Positions 15,001 through 26,437 of a stretch of 64,000 bases of DNA are shown one piece after another. How positions within the stretch are numbered: position 1 is the stretch's first letter; every line of letters starts with the position of its first letter. The position numbers and the translations under genes were made by a program. Below the pieces are notes generated by a model that was given only the letters and a program-made list of their open reading frames with translations, searched no databases and had not been told where the DNA came from. The DNA is from Muricea muricata (lineage: Eukaryota > Cnidaria > Anthozoa > Malacalcyonacea > Plexauridae): positions 5,849,442 through 5,913,441 of the forward strand of contig OY979731.1 in NCBI GenBank assembly GCA_963855995.1. Reading direction: 5' to 3'.

Positions 15001-18000
15001 TATGTTTTTACTCTGAAATCGCTTCCAGAACGCTTAAAACGCGATTTTGATGGTTCTAAGATCGTTTCTTTTATGTTTACAAGCCAGTTATGGGTTTCTC
15101 GTTTCAACATGTTATTTCGCTCAATTCGATGGTTTGAGCTTCGTAAACATGATTGCCGACTTGCTAAGTTCTGCAATTTCCATTTAGAAGGTCTCTTTTA
15201 GGTCCGTGATTGCAGTACATCATTGCGCTCAACTCGTTCACTTTAGCACTGAAAACATTATTTTAAGCTTTAAAACGTCGCCGTGATCGATTTAAGACGG
15301 CAATTTTTTGTTGGTGATTTGAGCATGTTTTTACGCTCAAATCGCTTTTAGCACGCTTAAAACGCGATTTTGATGGTTCTAAGGTCGTTTCTTTTGAGTT
15401 TACAAGCAAGTTATAGGTTTCACATTTCAACATGTTGTTTCGGTCATCTCGATGGTTTGACCGCCGTAAACATGATTCTCGACTTGCTAAGTTCTGCAAT
15501 ATCCATTTAGAAGGTCTCTTTTAGATCCGTGATTGCAGTACATCATTGCGCTCAACTCGTTCACTTTAGCACTGAAAACCGCATTTTAAGCTGTAAAACG
15601 TCGCCGTGATCGATTTAAGACGGCAATTTTTAGTTAGTGATTTGAGCATGTTTTCACGCTCAAATCGCTTCTAGAAGGCTTAAAACGCGATTTTGATGGT
15701 TCTAAGGTCGTTTCTTTTCAGTTTACAAGCAAGTTATAGGTTTCACATTTCAACATGTTGTTTCGGTCATCTCGATGGTTTGAGCGCCGAAAACATGATT
15801 CCCGACTTGCTAAGTTCTGCAATATCAAATTAGAAGGTCTTTTTTAAGATCCGTCATTGCAGTACATCATTGCGCTCAACTCGTTCACTTTAGCACTGAA
15901 AACAGCATTTTAAGCTGTAAAACGTCGATGTGATCGATTTAAGACGGCAATTTTTAGTTAGTGATTTGAGCATGTTTTCCCGCTCAAATCGCTTCTAGAA
16001 CGCTTAAAACGCGATTTTGATGCTTCTAAGATCGTTTCTTTTCAGTTTACAAGAAAGTTATAGGTTTCTCATTTCAACATGATGTGTCATTCATCTCGAT
16101 GGTTTGAGCGCCGAAATCATGATTCCCGACTTGGTAAGTTCTGCAATTTCCATTTAGAAGGTCTCTTTTAGGTCCCTGATTGCAGTACATCATTGCGCTC
16201 AACTCGTTCGTTCTAGCACTAAAAACACCATTTTAAGCTCTAAAACGTCGCCGTGGTCGATTTAAGATAGCAATTTTTAGTTGGTGATTTGAGCATGTTT
16301 TTACGCTCAAATCGCTTTTTGAGCGCTTAAAACGCGATTTTGATGGTTCTAAGGTCGTTTCTTTTCAGTTTACAAGCAAATTATAGGTTTCTCATTTCAA
16401 CATGTTGTTTCGCTCTTTTCGATGGTTTGAGCGCCGAAAACATGATTCCCGACTTGCTAAGTTCTGCAAATTCCATTTAGAAGGTCTCTTTTAGGTCCGT
16501 GATTGCAGTACATCATTGCGCTAAACTCATTCACTTTAGCACTGAAAACATTATTTTAAGCTTTAAAACGTCGCCGTGATCGATTTAAGACGGCAATTTT
16601 TAGGTGGTGATTTGAGTATGTTTTTACTCTCAAATCGCTTTTAGGACGCTTAAAACGCGATTTTGATGCTTCTAAGATCGTTTCTTTTCAGTTTACAAGC
16701 AAGTTATAGGTTTCTCATTTCAACATGTTGTTTCATTCATCTCGATGGTTTGAGCGCCGAAAACATGATTGCCGACTTGCTAAGTTCTGCAATTTCCATT
16801 TAGAAGGTCTCTTTTAGGTCCGTGATTGCAGTACATCATTGCGCTCAACTCGTTCACTTTAGCACTGAAAACATTATTTTAAGCTTTAAAACGTCGCCGT
16901 GATCGATTTAAGACGGCAATTTTTGGTGGTGATTTGAGTATGTTTTCACGCTCAAATCGCTTCCAGAACGCTTAAAACGCGACTTTGATGGTTCTAAGAT
17001 CGTTTCTTTTCAGTTTACAAGCAAGTTATGGGTTTCTCATTTCAACATGTTATTTCGCTCATTTCGATGGTTTGAGCGCCGTAAACATGATTGCCGACTT
17101 GCTAAGTTCTTCAATTTCCATTTAGAAGGTCTCTTTTAGATCCGTGATTGCAGTACATCATTGCGCTCAACTCGTTCACTTTAGCACTGAAAACAGCATT
17201 TTAAGCTGTAAAACGTCGCCGTGATCGATTTAAGACGGCAATTTTTAGTTAGTGATTTGCGCATGTTTTCACGCTAAAATCGCTTCTAGAACGCTTAAAA
17301 CGCGATTTTGATGGTTCTAAGATTTTTTCTTTTCAGTTTACAAGCAAATTATAGGTTTCTCATTTCAACATGTTGTTTCGCTCTTCTCGATGGTTTGAGC
17401 GCAGAAAACATGATTCCCGACTTGCTAAGTTCTGCAATATCCATTTAGAAGGCCTCTTTTAGATCCGTGATTGCAGTACATCATTGCGCTCAACTCGTTC
17501 ACTTTAGCACTGAAAACACCATTTTAAGCTGTAAAACGTCGCCGTTATCGATTTAAGACGGCAATTTATAGTTAGTTATTTGAACATGTTTTTACGATCA
17601 AATCGCTTTTAGAAGGCTTAAAACGCGATTTTGATGGTTCTAAGATCGTTTCTTTTCAGTTTACAATCAAGTTATAGGTTTCTCATTCAACATGTTGTTT
17701 CGCTCATCTCGATGGTTTGAGCGCCGAAAACATGATTTCCGACTTGCTAAGTTGTGCAAATTCCATTTAGAATGTCTCTTTTAGGTCCGTGATTGCAGTA
17801 CATCATTGCGCTCAACTCGTTCACTTTAGCACTGAAAACATTATTTAAGCTTTAAAACGTCGCCGTGATCGATTTAAGACGGCAATTTTTAGGTGGTGAT
17901 TTGAGTATGTTTTTACTCTCAAATCGCTTCCAGAACGCTTAAAACGCGATTTTGATGGTTCTAAGATCGTTTCTTTTCAGTTTACAAGCAAGTTATGGGT

Positions 18001-21000
18001 CTCTCATTTCAACATGTTATTTCGCTCAATTCGATGGTTTGAGCGCCGTAAACATGATTGCCGACTTGCTAAGTTCTGCAATTTCCATTTAGAAGGTCTC
18101 TTTTAGATCCGTGGTTGCAGTACATCATTGCGCTCAACTCGTTCACTTTAGCACTGAAAAAAGCATTTTAAGCTGTAAAACGTCGCCGTGATCGATTTAA
18201 GACGGCAATTTTTAGTTGCTGATTTGAGCATGTTTTCACGCTCAAATCACTTCTAGAACGCTTAAAACGCGATTTTGATGGTTCTAAGATCGTTTCTTTT
18301 CAGTTTACAAGCAAGTTATAGGTTTCTCATTTCAACATGTTATTTCGCTCATCTCGATGGTTTGAGCGCCGAAAACATGATTCTTGACTTGCTAAGTTCT
18401 GCAAATTCCATTTAGAAGGTCTCTTTTAGGTCCGTGATGGCAGTACATCATTGCGCTCAACTCGTTCACTTTAGCACTGAAAACAGCATTTTAAGCTTTA
18501 AAACGTCGCCGTGATCGATTTAAGACGGCAATTTTTAGGTGGTAATTTGAGTATGTTTTCACGCTAAAATCTCTTCCAGAACGCTTAACACGCGATTTTG
18601 ATGGTTCTAAGATCGTTTCTTTTCAGTTTACAAGCAAGTTATGGGTTTCTCATTTCAACATGTTATTTCGCTCAATTCGAAGGTTTGAGCGCCGTAAACA
18701 TGATTCCCGACTTGGTAAGTTCTTCAATTTCCATTTAGAAGGTCTTTTTTAGATCCGTGATTGCAGTACATCATTGCGCTCAACTCGTTCACTTTAGCAC
18801 TGAAAACAGCATTTTAAGCTGTAAAACGTCGCCGTGATCGATTTAAGACGGCAATTTTTAGTTAGTGATTTGAGCATGTTTTCACGCTAAAATCGCTTCT
18901 AGAACGCTTAAAACGCGATTTTGATGGTTTAAGATCGTTTCTTTTCAGTTTACAAGCAAGTGATAGGTTTCTCATTTCAACATGTTGTTTCGGTCATCTC
19001 GATGGTTTGAGCGCCTAAAACATGATTCCCGACTTGCTAAGTTCTGCAAATTCCATTTAGAAAGTCTTTTTTAGGTCCGTGATTACAGTACATGATTGTG
19101 CTCAACTCGTTCACTCTAGCACTAAAAACACCATTTTAAGCCCTAAAACGTCGCCGTGGTCGATTTAAGACGGCAATTTTTAGTTGGTGATTTGAGCATG
19201 TTTTCACGCTCAAATCGCTTCTAGAACGCTTAAAACCCGATTTTGATGGTTCTAAGGTCGTTTCTTTTGAGTTTACAAGCAAGTTATAGGTTTCACATTT
19301 CAACATGTTGTTTCGGTCATCTCGATGGTTTGAGCGCCAAAAACATGATTCCCGACTTGCTAAGTTCTGCAATATCCATTTAGAAGGTCTCTTTTAGATC
19401 CGTGATTGCAGTACATCATTGCGCTCAACTCGTTCACTTTAGCACTGAAAACAGCATTTTAAGCTGTAAAACGTCGCCGTTATCGATTTAAGACGGCACT
19501 TTATAGTTAGTGATTTAAGCATGTTTTCACGCTTAAATCGCTTCTAGAAGGCTTAAAACGCGATTTTGATGGTTCTAAGATCGTTTCTTTTCAGTTTACA
19601 ATCAAGTTATAGGTTTCTCATTCAACATGTTGTTTCGCTCATCTCGATGGTTTGAGCGCCGAAAACATGATTTCTGACTTGCTAAGTTGTGCAAATTCCA
19701 TTTAGAATGTCTCTTTTAGGTCCGTGATTGCAGTACATCATTGCGCTCAACTCGTTCACTTTAGCACTGAAAACATTATTTTAAGCTTTAAAACGTCGCC
19801 GTGATCGATTTAAGACGGCAATTTTTAGGTGGTGATTTGAGTATGTTTTTACTCTCAAATCGCTTCCAGAACGCTTAAAACGCGATTTTGATGGTTCTAA
19901 GATCGTTTCTTTTCAGTTTACAAGCAAGTTATGGGTTTCTCATTTCAACATGTTTTTTCGCTCAATTCGATGGTTTGAGCGCCGTAAACATGATTGCCGA
20001 CTTGCTAAGTTCTGCAATTTCCAGTTAGAAGGTCTCTTTTAGATTCGTGATTGCAGTACATCATTGCGCTCAACTCGTTCACTTTAGCACTGAAAACAGC
20101 ATTTTAAGCTGTAAAACGTCGCCGTGATCGATTTAAGACGGCAATTTTTAGTTGGTGATTTGAGCATGTTTTCACGTTCAAATCACTTCTAGAACGCTTA
20201 AAACGCGATTTTGATGGTTCTTAGATCGTTTCTTTTCAGTTTACAAGCAAGTTATAGGTTTCTCATTTCAACATGTTATTTCGCTCATCTCGATGGTTTG
20301 AGCGCCGAAAACATGATTCTTGACTTGCTAAGTTCTGCAAATTCCATTTAAAAGGTCTCTTTTAGGTCCGTGATTGCAGTACATCATTGCGCTCAACTCG
20401 TTCACTTTAGCACTGAAAACATTATTTTAAGCTTTAAAACGTCGCCGTGATCGATTTAAGACGGCAATTTTTTGTTGGTGATTTGAGCATGTTTTTACGC
20501 TCAAATCGCTTTTAGCACGCTTAAAACGCGATTTTGATGGTTCTAAGGTCGTTTCTTTTGAGTTTACAAGCAAGTTATAGGTTTCACATTTCAACATGTT
20601 GTTTCGGTCATCTCGATGGTTTGACCGCCGTAAACATGATTCTCGACTTGCTAAGTTCTGCAATATCCATTTAGAAGGTCTCTTTTAGATCCGTGATTGC
20701 AGTACATCATTGCGCTCAACTCGTTCACTTTAGCACTGAAAACCGCATTTTAAGCTGTAAAACGTCGCCGTGATCGATTTAAGACGGCAATTTTTAGTTA
20801 GTGATTTGAGCATGTTTTCACGCTCAAATCGCTTCTAGAAGGCTTAAAACGCGATTTTGATGGTTCTAAGGTCGTTTCTTTTCAGTTTACAAGCAAGTTA
20901 TAGGTTTCACATTTCAACATGTTGTTTCGGTCATCTCGATGGTTTGAGCGCCGAAAACATGATTCCCGACTTGCTAAGTTCTGCAATATCAAATTAGAAG

Positions 21001-23310
21001 GTCTTTTTTAAGATCCGTCATTGCAGTACATCATTGCGCTCAACTCGTTCACTTTAGCACTGAAAACAGCATTTTAAGCTGTAAAACGTCGATGTGATCG
21101 ATTTAAGACGGCAATTTTTAGTTAGTGATTTGAGCATGTTTTCCCGCTCAAATCGCTTCTAGAACGCTTAAAACGCGATTTTGATGCTTCTAAGATCGTT
21201 TCTTTTCAGTTTACAAGAAAGTTATAGGTTTCTCATTTCAACATGATGTGTCATTCATCTCGATGGTTTGAGCGCCGAAATCATGATTCCCGACTTGGTA
21301 AGTTCTGCAATTTCCATTTAGAAGGTCTCTTTTAGGTCCCTGATTGCAGTACATCATTGCGCTCAACTCGTTCGTTCTAGCACTAAAAACACCATTTTAA
21401 GCTCTAAAACGTCGCCGTGGTCGATTTAAGATAGCAATTTTTAGTTGGTGATTTGAGCATGTTTTTACGCTCAAATCGCTTTTTGAGCGCTTAAAACGCG
21501 ATTTTGATGGTTCTAAGGTCGTTTCTTTTGAGTTTACAAGCAAGTTATAGGTTTCTCATTTCAACATGTTATTTCGCTCATCTCGATGGTTTTAGCGCCG
21601 AAAACATGATTCCCGACTTGCTAAGTTCTGCAAATTCCATTTAGAAGGTCTCTTTTAGGTCCGTGATTGCAGTACATCATTGCGCTAAACTCGTTCACTT
21701 TAGCACTGAAAACATTATTTTAAGCTTTAAAACGTCGCCGTGATCGATTTAAGACGGCAATTTTTAGGTGGTGATTTGAGTATGTTTTTACTCTCAAATC
21801 GCTTTTAGGACGCTTAAAACGCGATTTTGATGCTTCTAAGATCGTTTCTTTTCAGTTTACAAGCAAGTTATAGGTTTCACATTTCAACATGTTGTTTCGG
21901 TCATCTCGATGGTTTGACCGCCGTAAACATGATTCTCGACTTGCTAAGTTCTGCAATATCCATTTAGAAGGTCTCTTTTAGATCCGTGATTGCAGTACAT
22001 CATTGCGCTCAACTCGTTCACTTTAGCACTGAAAACATTATTTTAAGCTTTAAAACGTCGCCGTGATCGATTTAAGACGGCAATTTTTGGTGGTGATTTG
22101 AGTATGTTTTCACGCTCAAATCGCTTCCAGAACGCTTAAAACGCGACTTTGATGGTTCTAAGATCGTTTCTTTTCAGTTTACAAGCAAGTTATGGGTTTC
22201 TCATTTCAACATGTTATTTCGCTCATTTCGATGGTTTGAGCGCCGTAAACATGATTGCCGACTTGCTAAGTTCTTCAATTTCCATTTAGAAGGTGTCTTT
22301 TAGATCCGTGATTGCAGTACATCATTGCGCTCAACTCGTTCACTTTAGCACTGAAAACAGCATTTTAAGCTGTAAAACGTCGCCGTGATCGATTTAAGAC
22401 GGCAATTTTTAGTTAGTGATTTGCGCATGTTTTCACGCTAAAATCGCTTCTAGAACGCTTAAAACGCGATTTTGATGGTTCTAAGATTTTTTCTTTTCAG
22501 TTTACAAGCAAATTATAGGTTTCTCATTTCAACATGTTGTTTCGCTCTTCTCGATGGTTTGAGCGCAGAAAACATGATTCCCGACTTGCTAAGTTCTGCA
22601 ATATCCATTTAGAAGGCCTCTTTTAGATCCGTGATTGCAGTACATCATTGCGCTCAACTCGTTCACTTTAGCACTGAAAACACCATTTTAAGCTGTAAAA
22701 CGTCGCCGTTATCGATTTAAGACGGCAATTTATAGTTAGTTATTTGAACATGTTTTTACGCTCAAATCGCTTTTAGAAGGCTTAAAACGCGATTTTGATG
22801 GTTCTAAGATCGTTTCTTTTCAGTTTACAATCAAGTTATAGGTTTCTCATTCAACATGTTGTTTCGCTCATCTCGATGGTTTGAGCGCCGAAAACATGAT
22901 TTCCGACTTGCTAAGTTGTGCAAATTCCATTTAGAATGTCTCTTTTAGGTCCGTGATTGCAGTACATCATTGCGCTCAACTCGTTCACTTTAGCACTGAA
23001 AACATTATTTAAGCTTTAAAACGTCGCCGTGATCGATTTAAGACGGCAATTTTTAGGTGGTGATTTGAGTATGTTTTTACTCTCAAATCGCTTCCAGAAC
23101 GCTTAAAACGCGATTTTGATGGTTCTAAGATCGTTTCTTTTCAGTTTACAAGCAAGTTATGGGTCTCTCATTTCAACATGTTATTTCGCTCAATTCGATG
23201 GTTTGAGCGCCGTAAACATGATTGCCGACTTGCTAAGTTCTGCAATTTCCATTTAGAAGGTCTCTTTTAGATCCGTGGTTGCAGTACATCATTGCGCTCA
23301 ACTCGTTCAC
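1..23310 (+). repeat. Satellite array, family A, with 16-monomer higher-order repeat
   Basis: Head-to-tail tandem array of a monomer of about 323 bp. The motif CATGATTCCCGACTTGCTAA recurs near 4, 329, 652 and 975. Monomers differ by point changes and small indels, and the pattern of variants recurs about every 5.16 kb. A diagnostic AGATTTTTTC variant falls at 1531, 6696, 11831, 17320 and 22484, giving spacings of 5165, 5135, 5489 and 5164 bp. That is 16 monomers, with one copy carrying an extra monomer and one carrying a 29-bp deletion. A shorter phase of 4519 bp between 4539 and 9058 shows two monomers lost inside the second copy. Organisation of this kind is known from centromeric and pericentromeric satellites, but centromere function cannot be read from sequence. 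The array stops abruptly at 23310 in mid-monomer. No protein-coding, RNA-gene or transposon signal is visible inside it. Confidence 0.97.
172..199. repeat. Conserved dyad (hairpin) of the satellite monomer, first instance
   Basis: GATTTGAGC and GCTCAAATC form perfect 9-bp inverted arms around a 10-nt ATGTTTTTAC spacer. The same dyad recurs in most monomers of family A, and in family B with a 9-10-nt spacer. In some lineages both arms change together, to GATTTAAGC and GCTTAAATC (19512-19539 and 38660-38687). An overlapping alternative pairing, AAATCGC with a GCGATTT about 18 nt downstream, is also common. Confidence 0.85.
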
Positions 23311-26120
23311 ACAAAATCGCCAATATGCGATATGCATACCCAGCGGTTATTCAAGTGAAAATATCCAATATTGGCTGCCTAGATGAAGTAGTTCGCTTCA
23401 TTCTTTCAAAATGGCGAACCACTGCTAAAAACGCAATAAAGAATAAAACCCAATATTTTGCCAAATGATACAAAATTTGGCGAAACTAAATAGAAGAGAT
23501 GTGGTACATGAATTGTGAGCATTTTACTGTTGATGGACTATGGCGTGACAGTGAGCTACGCCATGTTTTTCTTCTGTGAAGACTGCTGTGGTTGTATTCT
23601 GAAGTGAATCTGAATATAATGTGCAAGTTTTAGCAAAATCTATTCAGGATATTTGTGGAAAAAAATTTTGTTTACAAGTTTTTACCTGTTGGGTATTCTC
23701 GAAAAGCAGTCATGAAAAGAAATAGCTCGCTGAATTGCGCATTTGGGTCATAAAATGTAGGATTGAAATGACATGTATGAATTTGTAAACAAAATTTACC
23801 TATACATTGTAAAGTATAGCCATCAAAATATAAAGTAAAGCAAGGAAGCTTTCCATTTTCATCCTCGCAATTACATATGAAATATTATATAAATGTACAT
23901 ATGGCATACGAACAGTATGGTTGGACAATAGGCACAGTAATCTTGTGCTGTGTGAGATGTCTTGATAATACAAGAACTCTGATGTTATAGCAAGTAACAA
24001 TGCTCAAGGGAAAAAAGAAACCTGGGTGAGTGGGAAGTTCTTAATGACCTACCTTACTTCATTCCTTTTTAGTACTTAAATGCAATAAATGTGGATAACA
24101 CCTGCTATTCCCCAACCATTCCCCTTGCCCACCAAACTCAACACATGATCAGACAATTATGGAAAAATTCTCAGACTTTTACCTATTATATACTGCTTAG
24201 TAACTAATTTATCAGGTGTCAGGATGTACAAGTGTCTTGTTTATAATCAATACTTTTAGTGTACAGTAATTCATATAATGGTTGTAATTGGTCTATTTTA
24301 CAATTATATATTATGTATTATATACAATGTCTTTTACTGTTTTAGTTTACTTTGTATTCTCATTGGTTTGGACTTTTAGTATGCATAAGCAAGATAAAAA
24401 CTCTTTCCTTGACAAGTAAAGTGAGTCTTTATCATCCATTGGGCTCAAACAACAAAGATTGGGTTTGCTAATTGACTATGATGAAAGATCATAACATTCA
24501 CAAATAGATTTGTACAGCAATAGAGTGAGTAATGAGCAGTGTGGCAGCACTATATAGCTTTACAAAGTGCAATTCCATACATGCATTGTGTTGACAGATC
24601 CTTGAGTTAGGCTATTCTACAATGCCCCCTCCCCTTTCCACTTCTTTGATCCACTGAAATTGATCTATTTCTGGCCATTGTTTAGTACTGTACAATGCAA
24701 GTAAATGGGCCCAAATTTATTGGCACATGATTAATTGTGAAGGAAAGAATTTTTATGTCAATCAGCAAGTGACACATGCTATTAATTTTATTTGTTGACC
24801 AAATTCAGTGCCCCCTTTTCCTCATTCAGTAATATTGTTTAACATTAGAAAAGGCAAAATAATATAATAGTATGCATTGGAGCACATCAAAAGAGCTTTT
24901 GTGCTGCTATATCTATGAAATTGCCCTTTCAAGTATTTCATTAATTGTTCTTGGAACTGGCTGGCAAAGGCCTCACATACTATTAATTTTATTTGTTGAC
25001 CAAATTCAGTGCTTCCTTTTCCTCATTCAGTAATATTGTTTAAGATTAGAAAAGGCAAAATAATATAACAGTATGCATTGGAGCACATCGAAAGAACTTT
25101 TGTGCTGCTATAGCTATGAAATTGCCCTTTCAAGTATTTCATTAATTGTTCTTGGAACTGGCTGGCAAAGGCCTCACATACTATTAATTTTATTTGTTGA
25201 CCAAATTCAGTGCCCCCTTTTCCTCATTCAGTAATATTGTTTAAGATTAGAAAAGGCAAAATAATATAACAGTATGCATTGGAGCACATCAAAACTTTTG
25301 TGCTGCTATATCTATGAAATTGCCCTTTCAAGTATTTCATTAATTGTTCTTTGAACTGGCTGGCAAAGGCCTCACATACTATTAATTTTATTTGTTGACC
25401 AAATTCAGTGCCCCCTTTTCCTCATTCAGTAATATTGTTTAAGATTAGAAAAGGCAAAATAATATAACAGTATGCATTGGAGCACATCAAAAGAACTTTT
25501 GTGCTGCTATATCTATGAAGTTGTCCTTTCAAGTATTTCATTAATTGTGCTTTGAACTGGCTGGCAAAGGCCTGCTTGGATTGAGAGCACACATAGGTTG
25601 TGGTAAAGACTTTTGCTGCCAGCTGATGTAGTCAGGTAAATAATGACCTAAAGAAGATAAACCCAGTGTCATTCTGGTGTGTCAGCAATCAAGATGCAAT
25701 GTAGTGATGAGCTGACTGCCTGACGTGTGTGATTTTAATAAAAGCACACACACACAGGATGAATTTTCCATGTTGCTGCTGCAGTGTATTTAAAAACAAA
25801 TCTGACCCTTTCCCCGTTTTAGGTAGTAAAATAAGATGACATGATTTCTTAATAACACATTTGGAAATTAAGTGTCAACACACATCTCAATCACAGACTC
25901 TGTCACTTTATGTATAATAAAACTAAATGTATTGGCCAGCTCGTGAATTCTTTACATGATACAAAAAAGAGCTGAAATACTTTGTAATACTACCATAGAA
26001 CTGGAAAAATGTCGCGTAAGTATTTACTACCAAATGTGGAAGGCCAGTATTTTAAAATAGAAACAATACGTAAAAATATAATTTGCCTAAATGTACAAAG
26101 TACAAACAAATAGACATATA
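23311..26120. other. Left part of a 3.46-kb non-satellite block interrupting the array
   Basis: Unique-looking AT-rich DNA that starts exactly where the satellite breaks off. I see no open reading frame of convincing length, no RNA gene and no recognisable transposon protein. It begins with CAAAATCGCCAAT at 23312-23324, whose inverse complement lies near the right end of the block at 36623-36635. It includes the palindrome CCAATATTGG near 23367, a GCCAAAT/ATTTGGC inverted pair near 23460, four tandem 201-bp units (listed separately) and a short CA run near 25746. The block continues at 36011-36655 on the other side of the BEL insertion. It could be an old non-autonomous DNA element or captured genomic sequence. 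Confidence 0.6.
24773..25573. repeat. Four tandem copies of a ~201-bp unit
   Basis: The phrase ATTAATTTTATTTGTTGACC recurs at 24781, 24982, 25183 and 25381, giving unit lengths of 201, 201 and 198 bp. The third unit lacks three bases (GAA) before CTTTTGTGCTGC. The fourth ends at about 25573 in GGCAAAGGCCT, followed by unrelated sequence. Copies differ at only a few positions, so the amplification is recent. No coding potential is seen. Confidence 0.95.
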
Positions 26121-26125
26121 GTCAT
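26121..26125. repeat. Target-site duplication (GTCAT), left copy
   Basis: GTCAT lies immediately outside the left LTR and recurs at 36006-36010 immediately outside the right LTR. A 5-bp duplication is usual for BEL/Pao integration. Removing the element and one copy rejoins the flanks of the 3.46-kb block. Confidence 0.9.
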
Positions 26126-26382
26126 TGTTACTGCCAATAATAGCTTAAACAAGGATTGAACAACACTTCAAATAAAATGATTTACTGTCTTCTCATTCTT
26201 ATAAAGAATACAAATATTAACTGCCAATAAGGCTCTAAGTCAACTAAGTTAACGTTCAGGAATTTGTTGACGATGTACACGGTTTACTTTCACAAACAAA
26301 CTAAGCAATGTTTATACCACACTCTCGCCTTTTATATGCTTTACTAATATTTACATATTTAAATTAGCAATTGTATGCTACA
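26126..26382 (-). repeat. 3' LTR of the BEL element
   Basis: 257 bp, indistinguishable by eye from the right LTR. On the element strand it begins TGTAGC and ends GTAACA. It carries a TATAAAAGG box (26329-26337) and two copies of CTGCCAATAA on the plus strand (26131 and 26221). Confidence 0.96.
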
Positions 26383-26397
26383 CACCGGCCCCTTAAG
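26383..26397 (-). promoter_or_regulatory. Candidate polypurine tract next to the 3' LTR
   Basis: On the element strand the bases abutting the 3' LTR read CTTAAGGGGCCGGTG. The purine run AAGGGG lies a few bases from the LTR, where plus-strand DNA synthesis is expected to be primed. It is short and not pure purine up to the boundary, so this is positional inference. Confidence 0.5.
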
Positions 26398-26437
26398 TGT
26401 GCGAGACCATCAAACACTTATTATATTAATACAAAAC

